From a virus, in IMG/VR virus record IMGVR_UViG_3300045241_000024, positions 1 through 41,194 of that record: DNA of 41,194 nt. One strand, written 5' to 3'. Every line of letters begins with the position of its first letter. Position 1 is the first letter of the stretch. The translations under genes were made by a program, and so were the position numbers. The notes under the pieces are model-generated. The model made no database searches, had not been told where the DNA came from, and saw only the letters and a program-made list of their open reading frames with translations. Of this stretch, positions 29,059 through 38,495 are shown piece by piece.

Positions 29059-29250
29059 ATGAAGTTCCTGCAGTTCTGCATTATGGTATTGGTAATCGGC
29101 TCTAATGGCACGTACCATTGGACCGATAATGGATATGCGGCCGGCGTAATCGGAATCCTTGCTGCTGCTTTTGCTACCGTCATCATAGTTGAATTACTGT
29201 CCCTTTTGAGGCGTACCTATAGATCGCTGAAGCATTTGCGCGATCAATAG
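29059..29250 (+). CDS. 63-aa membrane protein on the opposite strand
   Basis: The product MKFLQFCIMVLVIGSNGTYH, then AAGVIGILAAAFATVIIVEL and a basic tail, has two hydrophobic helices. An AGGG lies before the ATG. It fills the 137-bp gap between two late genes but points rightward and overlaps the 523-aa gene by 57 bp. It may be a holin-like or superinfection-exclusion protein. Confidence 0.45.
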   Translation: MKFLQFCIMVLVIGSNGTYHWTDNGYAAGVIGILAAAFATVIIVELLSLLRRTYRSLKHLRDQ

Positions 29251-30765
29251 ATTCTGCGCAGCTGGATTGTTAGGCAAATTTCCAACCAATGCTTGATTGC
29301 TAAGAAGTTCCTGAATGAGTGGATTCATGACAACGCGACCAGCCGCCGCTCTAGGTATAGCCATTAATGTATTATCCAGTGTCTGAAGGGCTCCCATGCG
29401 CTGGGCCGTTCCAGAATTTGGAAGTGGAGTCATGACATTCGCGCCAGCCCTTGCCAATTCAGCAAACGGACCTCGACCTAAAGCATAATTTCCGCGATTC
29501 TCAGATGAAACCGTATTACGAAGATTTGGTGGAGATATTTGTCCCTCTGCCGTGGCTTCTCCTGCTTTTGATGCAGATTTCTTGATAACTTCTTGAGCGC
29601 CATACTCTTTACGAATTCGTTTCCACATTGCTGCATCTTCAGGAGCAATTGACCGGCCCATAGCATTATCAAGGGAATCTCTAATGCCAGCCATTGCCTT
29701 TGAAAAATATGAATCATTTGAAGAATGTGCCGCTTCGGTCAAATAATGACGCATCGCCTGATATTCAGTTCCTGGCATCTGTCCAGCATTGATGTGTGGA
29801 ATGATATCATTGACTACATTCTGGACCTGAGATCGCTCAAATGAATCCGGGACATTCTTGTATTTTGCTACGGCATTTGTCAGGTCAGTTATCATCTGGT
29901 TGTCAGGAATAAGCGTATTTCGAGTCGATAGATCCTCGAAAGCCTTGCCTAGTCTCTTTTGATTTTCTGCCAGAACCTCCGGCGTTGCTGCTCCTGATGT
30001 ACCAGCACGTCGTAGTGCTGCTTCTGTAAACTGATGCTGTGCTTCACTTTCTAATTTCTTTACACCCTGTCCTGCAAAGGTTGCACTGCTTGCGGCATCT
30101 TCCAGATATCGCAATGGTGTGCTTCCAGTCCGTTGTCCGGCCGTCAGAGATGTCACACCTTCATTCTTGAGAACATCGACCGCAGCCTGCCTTGCAGGAG
30201 AGGCCGGAAATGGCGTGACAAGCCTTTCTGGATTGAGAAGCCCGGCACCTATGCCAGCTGCCGCACGAGCATATGGTTCGTATTTGGAACCTTCCCCAAC
30301 TGCCTGTCCCGCAGCCTCAGAAGCCAGTCCTGGGCCAATGCCATAGCGAACCGCATTGCTTGCCATGCCACCAGGAGCCGCAAGAGCACCGGGAACGAAT
30401 GATGCGGCTGTTCCTACATACTTTTCTGCCGTATTCTGTGGCTTGTAGAATTCTCCCGTTACACTTTCGACGCCCTTTTGAATATTGGTACTCCCAAAGG
30501 TACTTGGCCGAGCAGAAGGAACATTTATACCGATTGCTCCAAGTCCCTTATCTATGCCTTTATTAAGCAAATCGTGAATATCACCCGGAAGTCCCATGAG
30601 AGAAGTAGCACCTTGCGCCAATCCCCCAACAGCAGCTTTGCCTAACCCAGCGGCGGTCACTGGAACAGCCTGCTTTTCACCATCAACGACAAAACCCGGA
30701 GGCAATCCAGCATGATCGTCAATGATAAATCCAGGAGGCAGTTCGCTCACGGAATCGGCTCCCAT
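29194..30765 (-). CDS. 523-aa internal virion / ejection protein
   Basis: It begins with a doubled motif, SELPPGFIIDDHAGLPPGFV, common at the start of podoviral internal proteins. A Gly/Ala-rich membrane-active region follows (AAVGGLAQGATSLMGLPGDI to GPGLASEAAGQAVGEGSKYE), and then long helices (about 230-420). Such proteins are packed in the capsid and enter the cell to build the DNA channel (P22 gp7/gp16/gp20-like role). The assignment is by composition and order, not by a catalytic site. The C terminus overlaps the plus-strand membrane gene. Confidence 0.7.
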   Translation of the reverse strand: MGADSVSELPPGFIIDDHAGLPPGFVVDGEKQAVPVTAAGLGKAAVGGLAQGATSLMGLPGDIHDLLNKGIDKGLGAIGINVPSARPSTFGSTNIQKGVESVTGEFYKPQNTAEKYVGTAASFVPGALAAPGGMASNAVRYGIGPGLASEAAGQAVGEGSKYEPYARAAAGIGAGLLNPERLVTPFPASPARQAAVDVLKNEGVTSLTAGQRTGSTPLRYLEDAASSATFAGQGVKKLESEAQHQFTEAALRRAGTSGAATPEVLAENQKRLGKAFEDLSTRNTLIPDNQMITDLTNAVAKYKNVPDSFERSQVQNVVNDIIPHINAGQMPGTEYQAMRHYLTEAAHSSNDSYFSKAMAGIRDSLDNAMGRSIAPEDAAMWKRIRKEYGAQEVIKKSASKAGEATAEGQISPPNLRNTVSSENRGNYALGRGPFAELARAGANVMTPLPNSGTAQRMGALQTLDNTLMAIPRAAAGRVVMNPLIQELLSNQALVGNLPNNPAAQNLLIAQMLQRSIGTPQKGQ

Positions 30766-32105
30766 TTGCCATTCTTCAGGCCCATGCGAGCCCCAGTCGT
30801 TGGATTGGTCGCGGTCTTTTCATATGATCCTGACGAAGCCTTCTGCGTAGTCATATCCTGTTCGATCGGATTGCCCGTAATCGGATTTTTGATCCTGTTG
30901 TTTGGATCAGCAAAGAAAGCCTTCCTAGCCTGCTCGTAGGCGTCACCAACCCTACCGGCGGTTGCCTGACGCAAAGCTACCTGCTGATCGGCAACGTCCT
31001 GTGTCATCTTCAGGAGGGCCTGAGCACCTTCCTTTGAATTGTGGGCACCAGGAACCGAATGGATGTTATTTAGCAATTGTGCATCAGTACCGCTTGCCTT
31101 TGCAGTCAGCATATTTGCCAACTGCGCAGCAGACTTCTCAAACGAGTCTTGCGAAGCGAGTCCATCAATCTGCTCTTTGGAGAACGTTCCAGGGAAATAG
31201 TTGGCAATTGCCTTTTTGATATTGGTATGGGTTTCCGCTGTTGGACCGAAGTTCATGTTATTACCGCTGGCTTGAATATCGTTAGCCATGATACCGGCAA
31301 TACGTTTGATGGCAGGAGCCGCTTGCGAAGCCGCATAGTCCTCTTTCATTGTTCCACTTTGGCCTTGCGCCATTTCGCTCTTGGCCTTTAATTCTCTGCC
31401 CTTGGCTGCCAAGGCATCAAGACCCGGAAATCCAGCAGGTGCTCCATTGGGACCAACCGGCGGCGGTGCAGGCGGGAGACCCGCGCCAGCCGCCGGCCCC
31501 CCGCTGCCCGGAGGTGGCGCAGGAGCTGGACGGAAATTCAATCCTCCATACATTCCGCCTTGCGGATTGGTGGGAGTTAACGGAGCGGTTTGCACATTTG
31601 GCGTAGGCTGCATTCCAGTCATGGAAGTGCCTTCCGTGGCTTGGCTTACAGGCGTTGCAGGCTGGTATTGGCCCCTGATGGGGGGAGCCGTTACGCCAGC
31701 ATTTGGACTGGTATATCCAGGTTGATTAAGGCCGGATGTTATCTGTTGTGGCGTTATCAGATGCCCGATTAATCCGCGCATTTCCGGCGATGCCATCGGA
31801 TTGGCTGCAAGATGGCCCTGCGTTTGCGGATCGAGCGGCTGACCACCCTGCAATTGCGCGGCCAGTCTGGCAACATCCGCAGCATTACCCTGTGCAGCCT
31901 GGCTCTGGATCTGGTTGGCATTGTTGCGCGTTAGGCCAGCCGTTAGCGCATCAATCATGTTCGCTAGAGCGCCCGTGGGACGCTTAACCTCCTGCCCGGA
32001 TCGCTTCTGCAATTCTTCGGCATAGCGACGCTGCTGCGCCAGTTGTTCCGGACTCGCATAATCCGGATTCGAAAAGTTTGGGGTTTGTGACCAGAAATCT
32101 GTCAT
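30747..32105 (-). CDS. 452-aa internal virion / ejection protein
   Basis: An N-terminal helix with SPEQLAQQRRYAEELQKRSG leads to a Gln/Asn/Ala-rich region. A Pro/Gly-rich low-complexity middle follows (about 150-235) and then a helical domain (KRIAGIMANDIQASGNNMNF to DQQVALRQATAGRVGDAYEQ). The closing RMGLKNGKWEPIP is a short phage tail motif. It lies between two other presumed ejection proteins, as in P22-like phages. Coupled by ATGA upstream and 19-bp overlap downstream. Confidence 0.65.
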   Translation of the reverse strand: MTDFWSQTPNFSNPDYASPEQLAQQRRYAEELQKRSGQEVKRPTGALANMIDALTAGLTRNNANQIQSQAAQGNAADVARLAAQLQGGQPLDPQTQGHLAANPMASPEMRGLIGHLITPQQITSGLNQPGYTSPNAGVTAPPIRGQYQPATPVSQATEGTSMTGMQPTPNVQTAPLTPTNPQGGMYGGLNFRPAPAPPPGSGGPAAGAGLPPAPPPVGPNGAPAGFPGLDALAAKGRELKAKSEMAQGQSGTMKEDYAASQAAPAIKRIAGIMANDIQASGNNMNFGPTAETHTNIKKAIANYFPGTFSKEQIDGLASQDSFEKSAAQLANMLTAKASGTDAQLLNNIHSVPGAHNSKEGAQALLKMTQDVADQQVALRQATAGRVGDAYEQARKAFFADPNNRIKNPITGNPIEQDMTTQKASSGSYEKTATNPTTGARMGLKNGKWEPIP

Positions 32106-32908
32106 GGACTCGATCCAAACATGCTACCAATTCCACCGCCTAGACTCTTGCCGAATGGAGATATAGCCAATCCAACCCCGGCCGTTCCTAGCTTGGCTAT
32201 ATCATTCCATGTATTCTGGTAGTTCTGCATCTGATTCTGATAGTTCTGCTGGACTTGACCAGCATAGTTCGGCGGCTGGATCTGAGCGTTCGGCGTCTGC
32301 TGGAAGTTTGGCCCTGTGGGTGCTGCCATTCCATACAGGCTTTGCGCGGTCTGCATTGGCAATTGATAGTTCTGTAGCGCCTGCCCGAAGGCCTGACCTT
32401 CGTTCTGGGTGAGATACTGGTTAGTCACATCGCCCTGATTTCTGGCGAGCAGGTTCTTGGCATTGTTGTACGCTTCCGATCCCGGAGTAAGACCCTGATT
32501 CCTTAACTGTGCTTCCAGATTGGAAGATTGCTGGTCAAAGATCGGTTGAACATATTGCTGTTGCCATTTGTTTAAAAGGTTGGCGGTCTGGCCCGTTGCC
32601 GCATTCAGATCATATGGGCTGGAATACATACCTGCCGAATTCTTCAGCAAGTCCTGTCCGGTCTGGCCCGCAATTCCCTGCGTTCCAACTTGCGTGTTAA
32701 GCAGTCCCTGCTGCTGTGGCGAAAGTGACGTGTTGAGTGAATAGCCGGAAGGCGAGTTTGGATCCGCCGTATAGCTCATCGAGCCATACGGATTCTGCTG
32801 GTTGTACGAATTGACCTGATTTTGGCTCTTGGCCGCAGCTAGATTATAGCCTTGTTGGGCATTGGAAGTCAGACTCGGATCAGGAGCAGATGGAGCATTC
32901 AAACTCAT
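32102..32908 (-). CDS. 268-aa Gln/Asn-rich internal virion protein
   Basis: The protein is about one quarter Gln and Asn. It contains QNPYGSMSYTADPNSPSGYS, then LNTSLSPQQQGLL, a pattern I know from phage proteins near the tail hub that have YGS...LSPxQQ blocks. The C terminus is Gly-rich (GIGSMFGSSP). It is probably another ejected or tail-lumen protein. It overlaps both neighbours by four bases. Confidence 0.65.
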   Translation of the reverse strand: MSLNAPSAPDPSLTSNAQQGYNLAAAKSQNQVNSYNQQNPYGSMSYTADPNSPSGYSLNTSLSPQQQGLLNTQVGTQGIAGQTGQDLLKNSAGMYSSPYDLNAATGQTANLLNKWQQQYVQPIFDQQSSNLEAQLRNQGLTPGSEAYNNAKNLLARNQGDVTNQYLTQNEGQAFGQALQNYQLPMQTAQSLYGMAAPTGPNFQQTPNAQIQPPNYAGQVQQNYQNQMQNYQNTWNDIAKLGTAGVGLAISPFGKSLGGGIGSMFGSSP

Positions 32909-33321
32909 TGCAATGTCCTTCCAGCCAGTTTTGCCAGATTCTTGCCGAATAGCCCGAACATGATCGCATCAGAGTTTTCACCGTAATGATCGTGCACGAT
33001 GCCCTCGCGGACAAATCCAAGCTTTTCGACTTTCTGAATCGTCTCATTATCTGTTGCTGTTCGCACCGTCACTCGCGACACCCCAAAATAACTGACCGCG
33101 ATCTTTGCCAGTCCCTTGACAATATCGAGAGTCATCGTTCCCGGCCCGAAGTAGGATAATTCGATATCCGGCCCGCAATGACGCTGGAAGAACGCAGAAC
33201 CGACAATCTTCTGGTTTTCCATAACTGCGATCGCCAGATCAATGTTCGTGCAAAGCACGCCAAACGCATTATAGGTCCAGTGCGCTATGATCTGATCGTT
33301 GCCGGTCACAAGAACTTTCAT
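32905..33321 (-). CDS. GNAT-like acetyltransferase
   Basis: This 138-aa protein has a GNAT-type core. The NQKIVGSAFFQR strand precedes DIELSYFGPGTMTLDIVKGL, and then the last motif VRTATDNETIQKVEKLGFVR, typical of the RimJ/RimL-like group (neighbour-Leu-Gly-Phe). The usual acetyl-CoA loop (Q/RxxGxG/A) is not clear, so activity is uncertain. Such genes are frequent in podovirus tail blocks, where the target is unknown. It shares one base with the preceding stop. Confidence 0.75.
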   Translation of the reverse strand: MKVLVTGNDQIIAHWTYNAFGVLCTNIDLAIAVMENQKIVGSAFFQRHCGPDIELSYFGPGTMTLDIVKGLAKIAVSYFGVSRVTVRTATDNETIQKVEKLGFVREGIVHDHYGENSDAIMFGLFGKNLAKLAGRTLQ

Positions 33322-34931
33322 CAGAAAAACGCCTTTCCCTGCTTTGCGATCAGATCCCAGCTATTGAGCTGCAGCGTGACCCCGTTCGTTGTCCCATTGT
33401 CTGAGGTGGATGCTTTTGTAATAATGGAGGCACATTGGCCAATACCATCAACAGTCGTCCATGTTGCAACCGTTGAGGAATTAGCCGGCCATATGGAATG
33501 GTCCCACTTAGATACGTCCCATATCGCCAATGAAGTGGCTGCTTGTGTGGTTGGAATGGAAAGCGGAGCACCTGTTCCAAAGTCGATATTTAATCCGACG
33601 GCCGGAACCACCGAACCATCCGTAGTGATAATCGGTCGTACCATCGTCCATTGCTTGAGATGCCCACGGCTCTTGAAATAGTTGAATGCGGTTTGCACCG
33701 TCGCCACGATCGGGCGATTCTCATCACCTACTTCATCGCCTGATCCAATGTCCCATTGATAGATTTTGGAATCGGCCGCACCAAAATATGGAATGTTATT
33801 GAATACGCCCCAGGTGCAGGCATTGATCCCAACAAACTGGCACCATGCTCCGGTTAGCGTATTCATCACATACTGCACAATAGTCTGATTTTCGACTTGC
33901 GGAATGTTGAGAATAGCCAACTGTCCCTTTGGATATTCGATCAACTGCCAGCCAAAATTGGTTCCATAATTGCGCGTTGACATAAGCATGGCATTCTGAA
34001 TCATTGTAGTAGGGGCAACCTTAGCAACCGCCGCTCGGTCTAGCGTCATCATCTCCGAAAGCGGCGTAATTCCATCTACGCTGATGATCCATAGATTTCC
34101 TGCAATCCGCATGAAACAGCGCGGTCCACCGATCGGCGGACCTAGATTGTAGATACCAACAAGCTGAAACGTCGGAGCCGTCGCAGGATCCGTTCCAGAA
34201 TAAACCATCACCTGACCCTTTGAGGAAAGGAATGTAATATATTCATCAACGTTCTGTTTTGAATCCTGGGTCCATGAAGCAATCGCAATGAGGGATCCAC
34301 CCCTCGTCATGTTCTGCCCCATGTCGAATGTCGTCACCGCTCCGGAAATGGCACCGATAGGAAGATAGCCAACCTTGGTCGAATTATTGAACGTCATCCA
34401 GACCCGGCCCATCCAGGCATAGAATGAGTTCACGGTAGCCGGCGTGATTCCCGTCAATGTCATGGAGGCCCATGTCGAGCCGTCATAGATCACAGGCGTA
34501 TCGGCACCGTTGGCTGCCATCAAAAAGGTTGTTGAGGCTGCATTGGTGAAAAGCGTATACTGCAGGCGCGAATTGCCCAAACCTGTGATTGATGTAGCAC
34601 TTGCCACGCCGGCTACACTAGCATCGTAAATCGTGCCATTAGCAACGCCGAACATTTTGCCATTGGCTGAATTCTGGGCGTTGTAAACCATGATGGTTTC
34701 GACAGCATTAGTACCGCCGCCAAGACCCGTTGCCCAGACATCGCTTCCCCTGCGAATCTCTAGATAACCTGGTCTTGGAATCCAGTTGTCGAGCTGCACC
34801 GCATGATCCGGCTCCATGCTGGCAAGCGATGAAATCTGGTCCCATCCCTTCACGCTTGCAGGAATCGACATCGGCACCGCTTCGCCGGTTCCTTGCATCA
34901 AGTCATTCTTGCGGCGTAGCGTTTTCAGCAT
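33321..34931 (-). CDS. Tail hub / stabilisation protein (P22 gp10-like)
   Basis: This 536-aa protein is nearly all beta strand with repeated Trp/Asn/Gly turns. AVQLDNWIPRPGYLEIRRGS near residue 45 is the usual opening. Blade-like segments follow (TIYDASVAGVAS, GSTWASMTLTGITPATVNSF, GVFNNIPYFGAADSKIYQWD), as in a propeller. It matches the packaged-DNA stabilisation proteins that form the short tail tube hub of P22-like phages. It follows the gp4-like and Gly-rich genes, in the expected order. Confidence 0.75.
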   Translation of the reverse strand: MLKTLRRKNDLMQGTGEAVPMSIPASVKGWDQISSLASMEPDHAVQLDNWIPRPGYLEIRRGSDVWATGLGGGTNAVETIMVYNAQNSANGKMFGVANGTIYDASVAGVASATSITGLGNSRLQYTLFTNAASTTFLMAANGADTPVIYDGSTWASMTLTGITPATVNSFYAWMGRVWMTFNNSTKVGYLPIGAISGAVTTFDMGQNMTRGGSLIAIASWTQDSKQNVDEYITFLSSKGQVMVYSGTDPATAPTFQLVGIYNLGPPIGGPRCFMRIAGNLWIISVDGITPLSEMMTLDRAAVAKVAPTTMIQNAMLMSTRNYGTNFGWQLIEYPKGQLAILNIPQVENQTIVQYVMNTLTGAWCQFVGINACTWGVFNNIPYFGAADSKIYQWDIGSGDEVGDENRPIVATVQTAFNYFKSRGHLKQWTMVRPIITTDGSVVPAVGLNIDFGTGAPLSIPTTQAATSLAIWDVSKWDHSIWPANSSTVATWTTVDGIGQCASIITKASTSDNGTTNGVTLQLNSWDLIAKQGKAFF

Positions 34932-34936
34932 GTTTC

Positions 34937-35719
34937 CTACTGCGAACAGAATTCGGTTATAAAGACGACACCAGCGGAGCCAGCCGCACCGGCGCGATTG
35001 CCGCCATTATTGTCAGAGACGCCACCGGCCCCGCCGCCATAACCTTGGCCTGGATTTGGAGAATTCGCCGTGGTAACGGCTGCACCACCATAGCCAAAGA
35101 ACGAATCTCCACCGCGTCCCGTGATGACGGGGAAAACCGTAGTCCCGCTTCCCACAAGCACACCGCCTTGTGTTCCAGCCCCGCCTACAATCGTAAAATC
35201 ACCCGCTCCGGAAATGCCTCCTGCGCCCCCCGCGCTTTGAGCGGATGCCGCCGCACCAGAGCTAGGACTACCTCCCTTTCCAATGCAAAGCGTTCCCACG
35301 CTGGTATCTCCACCTGCACCGCCCGGATTGTTTCCGACCGTGCCGGCTATCCCAGCTGTGCCAATAGTGACGGTCTGAGAACTACCTATCGTCGTAGCCG
35401 TGGCCACCAATCTTGCATAGCTGCCGCCGCCGCCCCCGCCAGAAGCGTTCTGCGTACCGGCTCCGGTTAATGCCACCCCTCCGCTACCACCACCACCGCC
35501 GACACATTCAATGATGCAATAGATCATGCCAGTTGTCGGCGTATAAGTGCCGCTGCCAGTGAACAGTCGTGGCTTAATGGTTTTGACAATTCCGGCATTG
35601 GTAAGCGTGCCGGTTATGATGGCTCCACTTTCAGCCGTTAACAAACCCTTGGTGTCCAGAGTTCCAAGGATGGTCATATTGCCGGTAAAGGTGGGAGAAT
35701 CATCCTTGTTGATACCCAT
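34937..35719 (-). CDS. 260-aa glycine-rich fibre tip protein
   Basis: A short fibre-like N terminus (SPTFTGNMTILGTLDTKG) leads to a Gly/Ala/Ser-rich body with several GGGGGSGG, GGAGG and GAGGVSDNNGG runs. Its form is like the T4-type gp38 adhesin, where polyglycine II helices present variable loops to the host. It starts three bases after the previous gene. Receptor binding is inferred. Confidence 0.7.
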   Translation of the reverse strand: MGINKDDSPTFTGNMTILGTLDTKGLLTAESGAIITGTLTNAGIVKTIKPRLFTGSGTYTPTTGMIYCIIECVGGGGGSGGVALTGAGTQNASGGGGGGSYARLVATATTIGSSQTVTIGTAGIAGTVGNNPGGAGGDTSVGTLCIGKGGSPSSGAAASAQSAGGAGGISGAGDFTIVGGAGTQGGVLVGSGTTVFPVITGRGGDSFFGYGGAAVTTANSPNPGQGYGGGAGGVSDNNGGNRAGAAGSAGVVFITEFCSQ

Positions 35720-35722
35720 CAG

Positions 35723-36670
35723 TTATACCCCTGGCCAATTGCCATCAGGCACCTGCCACGAACCGATCAGATAGGGTTGGAATCTTCGCCCTGCATTCAG
35801 CGTCGGCGCGCCACCATCGCGCGCAATCAACTGCCCAATATAATCAACTGTCTCCGATTGCATTGATGCGGCCGTTGAAATACCCTTGGCTTGCAGAAAC
35901 CGCCATTTTACATCCATGATGATGGCTTGCGAGTCCAGCAGGGGAACGTCGGTATCCAGCAAAAGCGAAGTCTGCGGCGTTCCTGCGAGATTCGTGCACC
36001 ATCCAAGCGTGATGTACTCCCATGCAATCTGGAAAGGCGTATCGGTTGTACCGGGTGGAGGCCAAAGGCGGTAATTTCCTGCGGCTAAGGAGCCTACTTG
36101 ACGGAAGTGTCGTCTTGGTCCGGTCGTTACAATTCCCGAGCGATGATATTCATCCATCTGGGGAGAATCCGGACCAATCAACTGCCAGCGATTCGTCCGA
36201 TCCCAACCCGTCCCATTGATGAACCGATCGAACAACGTTGGTTCCGGATAGGTATCCTTCGCAAAGGTAACAACGACTCCGGCCGTAGTACCCGTTCCCG
36301 TCGCCACCATGTCAAGCGTGACTTGTGTTACCGAATCCACCGATAGAATGCGAGCAGCCACCGGAAGGTTTGCTGCCGCTACGCAGAACGTCTCTGCCGT
36401 CAATGCTGCCGTAGTCGGAATGTTGGACAGGATTGGAGACCCGCCAAGAGTTGTCGCCGTCGTGATGATCGGGGCTGCGACATTGAGCGTGAACAGTTGC
36501 TGCAGCGCCGTCCAGTTATGGGCACGCTTCAATGCATCCCCTGATCGGTTAACCAGGGATTGCAATTGATTGATTTGCAGATCGCCAGAACCGGCGACCG
36601 CCGTTGGCGACACAAGACCGAGCTCGGTAGTGACGGCTTGAACGATCTGCAATAGGTTAAGCTGGCTCAT
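35723..36670 (-). CDS. Head-tail adaptor (P22 gp4-like)
   Basis: This 315-aa protein starts MSQLNLLQIVQAVTTELGLV and has LVNRSGDALKRAHNWTALQQ, the opening of tail accessory factor gp4-like proteins that plug and extend the portal. The C-terminal DVPLLDSQAIIMDVKWRFLQ, then AKG, is also characteristic. The insert between is beta-rich. The start at 36670 overlaps the previous stop by ATGA; the longer 36688 start is less likely. Confidence 0.75.
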   Translation of the reverse strand: MSQLNLLQIVQAVTTELGLVSPTAVAGSGDLQINQLQSLVNRSGDALKRAHNWTALQQLFTLNVAAPIITTATTLGGSPILSNIPTTAALTAETFCVAAANLPVAARILSVDSVTQVTLDMVATGTGTTAGVVVTFAKDTYPEPTLFDRFINGTGWDRTNRWQLIGPDSPQMDEYHRSGIVTTGPRRHFRQVGSLAAGNYRLWPPPGTTDTPFQIAWEYITLGWCTNLAGTPQTSLLLDTDVPLLDSQAIIMDVKWRFLQAKGISTAASMQSETVDYIGQLIARDGGAPTLNAGRRFQPYLIGSWQVPDGNWPGV

Positions 36671-37035
36671 GCCGACAACATAAACCACCAGCCGGTATTG
36701 GAATATCGAATGAGTTTTGCGGATTTATTTGCGCCAACCGTTATGGCCGCGTCGGTAGAACCGCCATTCAGTGTGCCTCCTGTATGCGGATATACCTTGG
36801 CACCTCCGGATATGCATGTGATATAGAATTCATCACCTTGGACGGAGTTTGCATTCATCCTTAGGCCATCCGCACCTGTGCCAGTCAGGACGACAAAATC
36901 TGCCGTTGCCCCGTTTACCGTTGCATCAGTCGTTGTCGTTCCAGCGGCTGTAACAGAAGCGGCCTTCGTAAATCCAACAAGAGTTGCAACCCGGCTATCA
37001 ATGCCAAGACCCATTAAGTCAACTGCATATGCCAT
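36667..37035 (-). CDS. 122-aa beta-rich virion protein
   Basis: Its beta strands include AASVTAAGTTTTDATVNGAT and FYITCISGGAKVYPHTGGTL, and it ends SNTGWWFMLSA. The last part (GANKSAKLIRYSNTGWWFML) is a small tip domain often found at ends of phage fibres or capsid decorations. Location after the capsid block suggests a head or neck surface protein. Confidence 0.65.
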   Translation of the reverse strand: MAYAVDLMGLGIDSRVATLVGFTKAASVTAAGTTTTDATVNGATADFVVLTGTGADGLRMNANSVQGDEFYITCISGGAKVYPHTGGTLNGGSTDAAITVGANKSAKLIRYSNTGWWFMLSA

Positions 37036-37039
37036 CTTA

Positions 37040-37831
37040 TTACTCCTTGGGTTTGTTCGTGCTTCCGGGAGGCCGGCCGCGACGTTTGGGCGGCTCGAGC
37101 GAGCCAGACAAATCCTGCACGAACTGAGCAGGGGCTTGGAGAAAGGCTGTGTCCTCTTGCGCGGATGCGTGAACCTGATTGATTTGTGCCGTCTGATAGT
37201 CGAACCCTTCCGGAACCGCAGCAGGCTGCGAAAGCTTCTGCTGCACCATGCGCGTAAGATCAGCCATCTGCCGCTTCAGGGTAGCTATTTCCTTGTCCTT
37301 TTCGGCAATCGCGGCGTTGAATTTGTGATGATCCACGCCCTTTTCTGCCTGCACCATATAGGCTGCAGCGCGGTTAACCCACTCCTGGCAACCCATTCCG
37401 ACCGTCGAAATGGCCTGCCCCGAGAGGCGCGCAAGCTGCTGCACCGTGTGAATGTTGTACCCCCGCAGAGTCATCTCGATCTCAGGGCTGGCCGGAAACA
37501 ACAGGTTGAGGGGTACGCCTTCCGGATCCTGGCTGATGTTCTTCTGGAACTGTTCCCAACGGTGCGGCCAGCGTTGCACGTCCTGTGGCGTCACTTCCCT
37601 GTCAACGACGTTGAGGCTTTCGCCGGGATGCTGGATCTTCACATAATCGCGGGATTCATAGACAGGCGTGCCCTGCTCGCGGGACTTGGCGCGGTTGAGA
37701 ACAGAACGCTTGTAGAATCCAACCATCAATTGGTCATCGGTTGGACCTGAGTTGGCTACTCCCCAACCTTGGCGCGCAATAGCCCGCTCGTCGTATTTCA
37801 ACGCTGGAAAGTTCGTATAGGTATCGCTCAT
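37040..37831 (-). CDS. 263-aa capsid-block protein with C-terminal AT-hook
   Basis: The protein has a folded centre (TPQDVQRWPHRWEQFQKNIS, then EIEMTLRGYNIHTVQQLARL) typical of an uncharacterised family beside P22-like capsid genes. A coiled coil (about 175-200, EKDKEIATLKRQMADLTRMV) and a final PPKRRGRPPGSTNKPKE follow. RGRP is the AT-hook core that binds the minor groove of AT-rich DNA. It may touch packaged DNA. It starts 13 bp after the glycosyltransferase. Confidence 0.7.
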   Translation of the reverse strand: MSDTYTNFPALKYDERAIARQGWGVANSGPTDDQLMVGFYKRSVLNRAKSREQGTPVYESRDYVKIQHPGESLNVVDREVTPQDVQRWPHRWEQFQKNISQDPEGVPLNLLFPASPEIEMTLRGYNIHTVQQLARLSGQAISTVGMGCQEWVNRAAAYMVQAEKGVDHHKFNAAIAEKDKEIATLKRQMADLTRMVQQKLSQPAAVPEGFDYQTAQINQVHASAQEDTAFLQAPAQFVQDLSGSLEPPKRRGRPPGSTNKPKE

Positions 37832-37844
37832 TGCATAGCTCCCG

Positions 37845-38495
37845 TTATGCGGTTAACCGGGCAAGTACCGGCTTGGCATGGACAGAACTGCCCATGATTT
37901 CATTCCATGTTTTGGCTTCCGTCAGGCTGTTGCGGATCTTCCACCATTCGCCCGCGTGCTCGCAATCCATTGTCTCATTCCACGCCGGCACGCCCTGGGT
38001 GAAATGGACGATCTTAGCATTTGGATTGGCCTCATCATATCCGACCAGATGATTCCATTCTGTTGGCAGTTGTCCGATCGACTTGGCCCAATCCAGCTTC
38101 AGTGGATTGTTTTGGGGATTGTCGATATAGTCAGGCGTCAGTTTCCAGCATTCAGGATTCTTGAACACCATGACGCTCGACCATTCAAACTTCAGCTTGT
38201 TCTTGACGATCGAGACATCTGCCATCAGGTCGATATAGCGCAGAATCATGCAGATATCGCCGCGCAGCATCGTATCTGCGTCCAGGAAGATCGAAAATCC
38301 CTCGTAATTGCAGAGATATGGACAGATGAATCGCGAATAAGTAAATGGCGTCAGTCCCTGCCGTTTCATCGGCAATGTCGGCAAAACCAGTGGCGTGATC
38401 GAAACCGGCTGGCTGGCATGTTTCATGATCGACGCATGAAGCACGTTGTAGGAAACCGGCTGCCGATCGTCATAGCCTATAAAGACTTTGAGCAT
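37845..38495 (-). CDS. Glycosyltransferase (GT-A fold)
   Basis: This 216-aa protein begins MLKVFIGYDDRQPVSYNVLH and has FTYSRFICPYLCNYEGFSIF and then LDADTML. The DAD triad (72-74) is the metal and nucleotide-sugar site of GT-A enzymes. QLPTEWNHLVGYDEANPNAK and IVHFTQG are the matching acceptor-side motifs. It adds a sugar to an unknown target; capsid or fibre proteins are candidates given its place. I use ATG 38495, which overlaps the methyltransferase-DUF115 gene by 19 bp. Confidence 0.8.
   Translation of the reverse strand: MLKVFIGYDDRQPVSYNVLHASIMKHASQPVSITPLVLPTLPMKRQGLTPFTYSRFICPYLCNYEGFSIFLDADTMLRGDICMILRYIDLMADVSIVKNKLKFEWSSVMVFKNPECWKLTPDYIDNPQNNPLKLDWAKSIGQLPTEWNHLVGYDEANPNAKIVHFTQGVPAWNETMDCEHAGEWWKIRNSLTEAKTWNEIMGSSVHAKPVLARLTA

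Noticed and set aside
34730-35470. 246-aa plus-strand ORF
   Set aside because: Antisense of the Gly-rich fibre gene; Arg/Ser-rich shadow.
36878-37750. 290-aa plus-strand ORF
   Set aside because: Lies opposite the well-ordered 263-aa capsid-block gene; composition is that of a reverse frame.
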